NCBI GenBank assembly: GCA_041686375.1
Contig: JAWLEB010000064.1
Location: 1-11,671, forward strand
DNA length: 11,671 nucleotides
Direction: 5' to 3'
Source of the DNA: JAGXLC01 sp041686375
Lineage (GTDB): Bacteria; Bacteroidota; Bacteroidia; Bacteroidales; UBA12077
In this document: positions 7,878-11,671 of the stretch, piece by piece
Position numbering within the stretch: the stretch's first letter is position 1
Layout: every line of letters begins with the position of its first letter
Translations under genes and position numbers: made by a program
The notes under the pieces: model-generated
What the model was told of the DNA's origin: nothing
Databases searched by the model: none
Seen by the model: the letters and a program-made list of their open reading frames with translations, nothing else

Positions 7878-8846
7878 ATGGCGACCAATATAGACTTAAA
7901 ATCCGGAAGCAGACTGGAACAGATTTTGAAATCAGGCAATTTTGCTTTTACGGGAGAGTTAGGTCCTCCTAAAGGTGCTGACAGAGAAAATGTAGTAAAA
8001 AAAGTAGAGATGTTAAAAAATGCGGTTGATGCAGTGAACATTACAGATAACCAAACAGCTATTGTTCGAATGTCATCATTTGCTGCCAGCCTGGTTGCAT
8101 TAGAGAATGGACTTGAACCTGTCATGCAGATAACCACAAGAGACAGAACTCGTCTCGCCATTCAGAGTGACGTTATTGGTGCTTCGGCTCTTGGGATAAA
8201 GAATATTCTTTGTCTTTCCGGCGACCATCAGTCTTTTGGAAATCACCCCACTGCCAAGAATGTTCATGATATTGATTCGGTTCAGCTAATTGCCATGCTG
8301 AAAAAAATGCGTGACGAAGCCAAATTTGAATGTGGTGATGAGATCAGGAATTCGAAAAAGGCCGACCCTGCACCACCTGAAATATTTATAGGAGCAGCAG
8401 CCAATCCTTTTGCCGATCCTTTGGACTTCAGGGTAATGCGCCTGGCGAAAAAAGTTAACGCAGGGTCCGATTTTATCCAGACACAAGTGATTTATGATAT
8501 GGAGCGTTTTCAGAATTGGATGAAAGAGGTTAGAGACCAGGGACTACACGAAAAAGTTTATATCCTGGCGGGTGTTACACCGCTGAAATCTGCCCGCATG
8601 GCCAAATACATGAAGGATAATGTTTCAGGGATTTCGTTTACGGATGACATCATTAAAAGAATGGAACAGGCGGAAGACCAGAAACAGGAGGGAATTAACA
8701 TTGCTCTTGAACAAATACAGCAGTTAAAAGAAACAGAGGGTGTGAGTGGAGTTCATTTTATGGCCATAGGAGGAGAGAAAAACGTGTACGATATTGCTGA
8801 TAAAGCCGGAATGTTACCCCGCCCCGAACTGGAAGGTGTTGCATAA
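7878..8846 (+). CDS. metF: Methylenetetrahydrofolate reductase, acetogen MetVF type
   Basis: Catalytic flavin TIM-barrel subunit that converts methylene-THF to methyl-THF, or the reverse, using electrons delivered by MetV instead of a bound pyridine nucleotide. The complete protein has 322 residues. Family positions are visible: FTGELGPPKG with the catalytic Glu27, LCLSGDH with Asp116, FIQTQVIYD with Gln203, and the C-terminal GVSGVHFMAIGG. It has acetogen-type features compared with the first MetF of this window (a longer loop after the Asp, FIQTQ instead of FLITQMFFD, HFMA instead of HFYT). The start has no Shine-Dalgarno motif and follows an A-rich leader. It is the last gene of the hdr operon, and the next 506 bases hold no intact gene. 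The two MetF proteins are clearly divergent rather than a recent duplication. Confidence 0.93.
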   Translation: MATNIDLKSGSRLEQILKSGNFAFTGELGPPKGADRENVVKKVEMLKNAVDAVNITDNQTAIVRMSSFAASLVALENGLEPVMQITTRDRTRLAIQSDVIGASALGIKNILCLSGDHQSFGNHPTAKNVHDIDSVQLIAMLKKMRDEAKFECGDEIRNSKKADPAPPEIFIGAAANPFADPLDFRVMRLAKKVNAGSDFIQTQVIYDMERFQNWMKEVRDQGLHEKVYILAGVTPLKSARMAKYMKDNVSGISFTDDIIKRMEQAEDQKQEGINIALEQIQQLKETEGVSGVHFMAIGGEKNVYDIADKAGMLPRPELEGVA

Positions 8847-8855
8847 CCCAGGCGC

Positions 8856-9043
8856 GTGGGGGATGGTGATGTGGCTTATTTAACTGACACCATGCTGAAA
8901 AGCATGGTGCTTTACTCATGGAGTGTAGCAACTGTCGTTAGTTTGACAGCATGAGAATAGCACCACGATTTATTGTGTTGATCCGCAATATCTGCCATAC
9001 CCCACCTCCGGCCCGTTCACGGGCTTCAAATCAATAACGGAGG
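8856..9043 (+). ncRNA. Candidate structured RNA or mobile-element-derived structured segment
   Basis: Several helices nest in this gene-free stretch. A closing helix pairs 8856-8866 (GTGGGGGATGG) with 8995-9005 (CCATACCCCAC), 10 of 11 positions. Inside are a perfect 9-bp stem 8888-8896/8901-8909 capped by GAAA, and a bulged hairpin in which 8915-8920/8950-8955 (CTCATG/CATGAG) stacks on 8932-8936/8945-8949 (CTGTC/GACAG). Downstream, 9006-9010/9038-9042 (CTCCG/CGGAG) encloses a 5-bp GC stem 9011-9015/9020-9024 with a TTCA loop. The GNRA loop and possible G-U pairs next to the closing helix favour the + strand. No T-run follows the strong hairpin, so it is not a plain terminator. I do not recognise the family. 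Options are a free small RNA, a leader of a lost gene, or an omega/reRNA-like relic of an IS200/IS605 or IscB element. It matches no riboswitch consensus I can recall. Confidence 0.5.
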
Positions 9044-9091
9044 CCAGGAATTTCTCTAAACACAAAAAAAATAAGCAGGTATCATGTATCT

Positions 9092-9115
9092 TTTCAACAA
9101 ATTAATCTGTTGAAA
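9092..9115. other. AT-rich 8-bp inverted repeat
   Basis: TTTCAACA (9092-9099) and TGTTGAAA (9108-9115) form a perfect 8-bp stem around an 8-base AT-rich loop. It sits between the structured segment and the start-less reading frame at 9119. It could be an operator or a weak terminator stem, but no T-run follows. Function unknown. Confidence 0.35.
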
Positions 9116-9118
9116 TAA

Positions 9119-9250
9119 AGCCTGTTAAAGCGTTTATGTATACGGGAAATTGAAAAAGCAAAGCAAAAAACCGAAAAGTTTGAGGAGATCAAACAAAAGA
9201 TCCAGAAAAATATAAGAGAGCAGAATGATAAGATACAAAATAAGGCATAA
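9119..9250 (+). pseudogene. Start-less 43-codon reading frame, possible gene remnant
   Basis: The frame opens right after a TAA at 9116-9118 and runs 43 codons to TAA at 9248-9250, but it contains no ATG, GTG or TTG start. Its translation is rich in Lys, Glu and Gln (for example EIEKAKQKTEKFEEIKQK) and would form a charged helix or coiled coil, like the C-terminal tail of a larger protein. I recognise no family. It may be the 3' end of a deleted gene, perhaps lost together with the structured segment upstream. It could equally be chance in A-rich DNA, where AAA/GAA codons arise easily. Confidence 0.3.
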
Positions 9251-9297
9251 GTTTTTGGAAAAATTTTTATGTTCAGATACCCATACGTTTTTTTGAT

Positions 9298-9305
9298 TAA
9301 ATTTG
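9298..9305 (+). promoter_or_regulatory. Bacteroidota-type -7 promoter box for the sensor-trkH operon
   Basis: TAAATTTG matches the Bacteroidota -7 consensus TAnnTTTG exactly and lies 47 bases before the ATG at 9353, giving a leader of about 40 bases. A good -33 TTTG is not present at the expected distance, so the call is tentative. Confidence 0.45.
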
Positions 9306-9352
9306 AACCGCAATAATGGTTTGTTATGTTTTAGTTATTAGAATATATTAAA

Positions 9353-10108
9353 ATGAAGCTACGCTACAAGATTCTTTCAGGTTTTTTGCTCATCATTGTG
9401 ATGCTCTTAATTTCGGGCAGCTTTACAATTATTGAATTTTCAAAGATCAGCAAATCTGCTACTGGTTTAATGGGTAAGCACCACAGTTCGATTGAAGCAT
9501 CCGGAAAAATGATAGAAGCCCTGGAGAGAGAGAACACTGGAATATTATTGCTGTTGCAGGAGAACCTGGATGAGGGAGCAGAAGCCATTCATTATGGAGA
9601 CAGTCTTTTCCTGGCGTCGTTTCATATTGTACAAAATAATATTACTGAAAAAAATGAAGAGAAGTATATAGACTCTATAAAAGACAGATATGAGAGATAT
9701 AAACAAACATGGGAAGGGTCTATCGACGATTTAGAGAGGGGAGCCGGTTTGAACTGGTATGATGAAGAAAACCATCACGCTTTCTTGAAAGTCAAGGAAT
9801 CAGTGCAGGCCTTAATGGAATATAATCAACAGAGCATGTACGAGGAAGCCGGAACGTTAAAAGAAAAGGCCAAGCGAGCTATTATGCCTGCCATTATTGC
9901 CATCCTTCTTGCCTTTATTTTTTTATTCCTTTTTAATTATTTGCTTAATTATTACTATATTTCACCGATAGAAAGATTAACTCAGGAACTGGAAAACTTT
10001 CCTCCCGGGAAGGAGGAGATTGTAACCAAAATAGAGGCCAGGGGTGAGTTAAGAAGACTGAAAGAGGCAATTCATAATATGATAATTAAGGTCAAAAGGA
10101 ATTCATGA
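9353..10108 (+). CDS. KinB-like two-TM sensor protein with HAMP domain and no kinase output
   Basis: A 251-residue inner-membrane protein. A short basic N-terminus (MKLRYK) precedes TM1 (about 8-27). A helical periplasmic domain (about 30-175) follows, resembling the four-helix sensor of KinB-type histidine kinases: the stretch ASGKMIEALERENTGILLLL is typical. TM2 is about 177-201. A HAMP-like segment (about 201-250) shows the conserved Pro-x-Glu of SPIERL (205-207) and the second helix GELRRLKEAIHNM. The protein then ends: no histidine-phosphotransfer, ATPase, cyclase or methyl-accepting domain is present. Its stop overlaps the trkH start (ATGA), so the two are almost surely co-expressed, and a role in sensing osmotic or envelope state for the potassium channel is a fair inference. 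It could also be a truncated histidine kinase, but the tight join to trkH argues for a stable arrangement. No Shine-Dalgarno motif precedes the start. Confidence 0.75.
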   Translation: MKLRYKILSGFLLIIVMLLISGSFTIIEFSKISKSATGLMGKHHSSIEASGKMIEALERENTGILLLLQENLDEGAEAIHYGDSLFLASFHIVQNNITEKNEEKYIDSIKDRYERYKQTWEGSIDDLERGAGLNWYDEENHHAFLKVKESVQALMEYNQQSMYEEAGTLKEKAKRAIMPAIIAILLAFIFLFLFNYLLNYYYISPIERLTQELENFPPGKEEIVTKIEARGELRRLKEAIHNMIIKVKRNS

Positions 10109-11544
10109 GAAGACCAGTTATTATCCGACATTTGGGAATGATTCTCCTGTTTAACTCTTTTTTCCTGTTTGTATCCGCTATAATTTCAGGAATTTTAAGA
10201 GAATCGTCTTTTATACCTCTTCTCTACAGTGCTTTAATTTCTGTTATTTTCGGGGTTTTCCCTTTGATTTATATAGAGCAGCCTGAGAATCTCCAATATA
10301 AGGAAGGTATTTTTATCGTTGTTTCCGGCTGGGTGGCATCCTGTATTATTGGTATGCTGCCTTTTCTTATGTGGGGTGGTGAATTTACCATCGTTAATGC
10401 ATGGTTTGAAAGTGTTTCAGGCTATACTACGACAGGTTCTTCTATATTGACAGAAGTGGAAGCAATCCCTACAGGCTTACTTTTCTGGAGATCTTCAACC
10501 CATTGGCTGGGTGGTATAGGAGTTATACTTTTTGCTTTGCTCATTTTTCCCAGAAGCAGCTCTTCCAGGCAGAAACTTATAAGAAGCGAACTGTCCGAAA
10601 TGTCAAAACAGAGCTTCAGAACGAAAACAAGTGATATCCTGAAAATTATTCTCTATGTTTATATCGGGTTAACGCTTTTGGAAGTTATTTCTTTGTTCTT
10701 AGCCGGAATGTCCCTCTTTGATGCCATAACACATTCTTTTGCAACGATCGCTACAGGGGGATTCTCTCCTAAAAATGCTAGTATTGCTCACTTTAACTCG
10801 GTTACGATTGAAGTCATCATCATGATATTTATGGTATTGTCGGGTATACACTTCGGACTTCATTTTGCTACTTTAACAGGCAAGAAGTATAACATTTTTA
10901 CTTCATCCGTGGTACGCTATTATTTGATTTTTCTTTTTTCCGGAGTCTTCCTTGTGACACTGAAGCTTTATTTATCGGATTTTGGAGATTGGTCTGAATC
11001 CCTTCGGTATGCTTCTTTTCAGGTAATTTCCCTGGGCACAACAACGGGGTTTGCTACAACTGATACTGCTGCATGGCCGGCTTTTTCACAACTCATCCTG
11101 ATCTATTTTTCAATCCAGTGTGCTTGTATTGGTTCTACTTCAGGTGGTTTGAAATTTGACCGTATTCTAATGCTCTTTAAATCTATCAAAAAACAGGTGC
11201 AGATTTTTCTCCATCCACAAGCTGTGATTGTTAAGAAGATTGATAAGATAAAAATAACCCATGAAATGGAGCAGTTTTTTCTAACCTTTACCCTGGTGTA
11301 TCTGATTGTGATTTTAATTTCTTCTTTGATAAATTCCTTCCTTGGGATGGATTTGATGACTGCTTTCTCTGCTTCAGTAGCAACCATAGGAAATGTTGGT
11401 CCGGGATTTGGCAATGTTAGCTCTCTGGGAAATTATGCTGATATCCCCAACCTTTCCAAATTTATCCTCACAATCGTTATGCTCATGGGAAGGCTGGAAA
11501 TATTCTCAATTTTATCATTTCTGTACATCCGAAGCTGGAAATAA
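10105..11544 (+). CDS. trkH: TrkH-family potassium uptake protein
   Basis: The pore subunit of the Trk/Ktr potassium uptake system moves K+ across the inner membrane with four membrane-pore-membrane repeats. At 479 residues it is full length for the family. All four selectivity-filter loops can be seen: SGYTTTGSS (105-113), ATIATGGFSP (213-222), SLGTTTGFATTD (from about 309) and ATIGNVGPGFG (from about 426). The conserved end GRLEIFSILSFL is present. The filter glycines are Gly111, Gly218, Gly315 and Gly429. The start overlaps the stop of the HAMP sensor gene by four bases. A cytoplasmic RCK regulator (TrkA/KtrA) is normally needed for gating, but none is visible in the 127 bases that follow, so it must be encoded elsewhere. 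Confidence 0.95.
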   Translation: MRRPVIIRHLGMILLFNSFFLFVSAIISGILRESSFIPLLYSALISVIFGVFPLIYIEQPENLQYKEGIFIVVSGWVASCIIGMLPFLMWGGEFTIVNAWFESVSGYTTTGSSILTEVEAIPTGLLFWRSSTHWLGGIGVILFALLIFPRSSSSRQKLIRSELSEMSKQSFRTKTSDILKIILYVYIGLTLLEVISLFLAGMSLFDAITHSFATIATGGFSPKNASIAHFNSVTIEVIIMIFMVLSGIHFGLHFATLTGKKYNIFTSSVVRYYLIFLFSGVFLVTLKLYLSDFGDWSESLRYASFQVISLGTTTGFATTDTAAWPAFSQLILIYFSIQCACIGSTSGGLKFDRILMLFKSIKKQVQIFLHPQAVIVKKIDKIKITHEMEQFFLTFTLVYLIVILISSLINSFLGMDLMTAFSASVATIGNVGPGFGNVSSLGNYADIPNLSKFILTIVMLMGRLEIFSILSFLYIRSWK

Positions 11545-11671
11545 ACATTCTATGGTTTTTTATGTTGGCAAAAAAAGGCTTTAATCTGGAAAGATAGTGA
11601 AGGCAACACCTGGATATCATATAACGATCCAAAATACTTGAAAAAAAGACACGGTCTTTCCAACTGCGAGG
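11545..11671 (+). pseudogene. DUF302-like C-terminal fragment, N-terminus missing, runs off the window
   Basis: One frame stays open from 11545 to the window end. From about 11575 it reads KALIWKDSEGNTWISYNDP, then KYLKKRHGL, which resembles the C-terminal half of DUF302 proteins (ALvWeD..GktWlsYNDP.YL..RHGL). The N-terminal half should precede it, but the trkH stop is only about 30 bases upstream and no in-frame start exists. An ATG at 11562 is in another frame and would join this one by loss of one A in the seven-A run 11570-11576. This looks like a decayed or 5'-deleted copy. A sequencing error in the A-run would still leave the domain truncated. The function of DUF302 is not known. Confidence 0.55.

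Noticed and set aside
8888..8909. Perfect 9-bp GAAA hairpin as the intrinsic terminator of the hdr operon
   Set aside because: No T-run follows (the next bases are CTTTACTC), and the hairpin nests inside a larger set of helices, so a structured RNA fits better.
8847..9060. Tetrahydrofolate, SAM or cobalamin riboswitch controlling C1 genes
   Set aside because: It lies downstream of the C1 operon, and none of the conserved core sequences of these riboswitches could be found.
9084..9113. 9-codon ATG-started frame as a leader peptide
   Set aside because: No attenuator-like arrangement or codon run goes with it, and its end falls inside the inverted repeat at 9092-9115.

Overview
The window is AT-rich bacterial DNA. 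Every supported gene lies on the + strand. Most start codons (positions 720, 1302, 2217, 7878, 9353) are preceded by A/T-rich sequence with no Shine-Dalgarno motif, and a TAnnTTTG-type -7 box stands before the last transcription unit. These traits, with a compact TrkH, point to Bacteroidota or a close relative in the FCB group. This is inference from style, not from a marker gene. The core operon encodes a C1/electron-bifurcation system best known from acetogenic Firmicutes, so the pairing of genome style and content is notable.

Region 1 (1-8846) is one long gene set: a 5'-truncated metF of the E. coli type, then hdrC, hdrB, a very large hdrA (1481 aa), mvhD, metV and a second, divergent metF. 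Gaps are 83, 57, 51, 14, -4 and 89 bases. Together hdrCBA-mvhD-metVF encode the subunit set of the MetFV-HdrABC-MvhD complex, which links methylene-tetrahydrofolate reduction to flavin-based electron transfer in the methyl branch of the Wood-Ljungdahl pathway. The striking protein is HdrA. It fuses two HdrA-like flavin modules, and the first is interrupted by a complete NADPH-dependent GltD/NfnB-like oxidoreductase module placed between two ferredoxin motifs. A plausible reading is that NADPH enters at the GltD-like module, electrons are split or merged in HdrA, and HdrBC, ferredoxin and MvhD-MetV-MetF are the outlets. No hydrogenase or formate dehydrogenase subunit is in the window.

Region 2 (8847-9352) has no intact gene. 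It holds a strongly structured segment (8856-9043) with a long closing helix, a GAAA-capped 9-bp hairpin, a bulged hairpin and a GC-rich 3' hairpin, which looks like a structured RNA or the remains of a small mobile element. A start-less 43-codon reading frame and a Bacteroidota-like promoter follow.

Region 3 (9353-11544) is a second operon: a two-TM, KinB-like periplasmic sensor with a HAMP domain but no kinase output, overlapping by 4 bases a complete TrkH potassium transporter. The right edge (11545-11671) carries the C-terminal part of a DUF302-like protein that lacks an N-terminus. I saw no tRNA, rRNA, CRISPR array or intact transposase.
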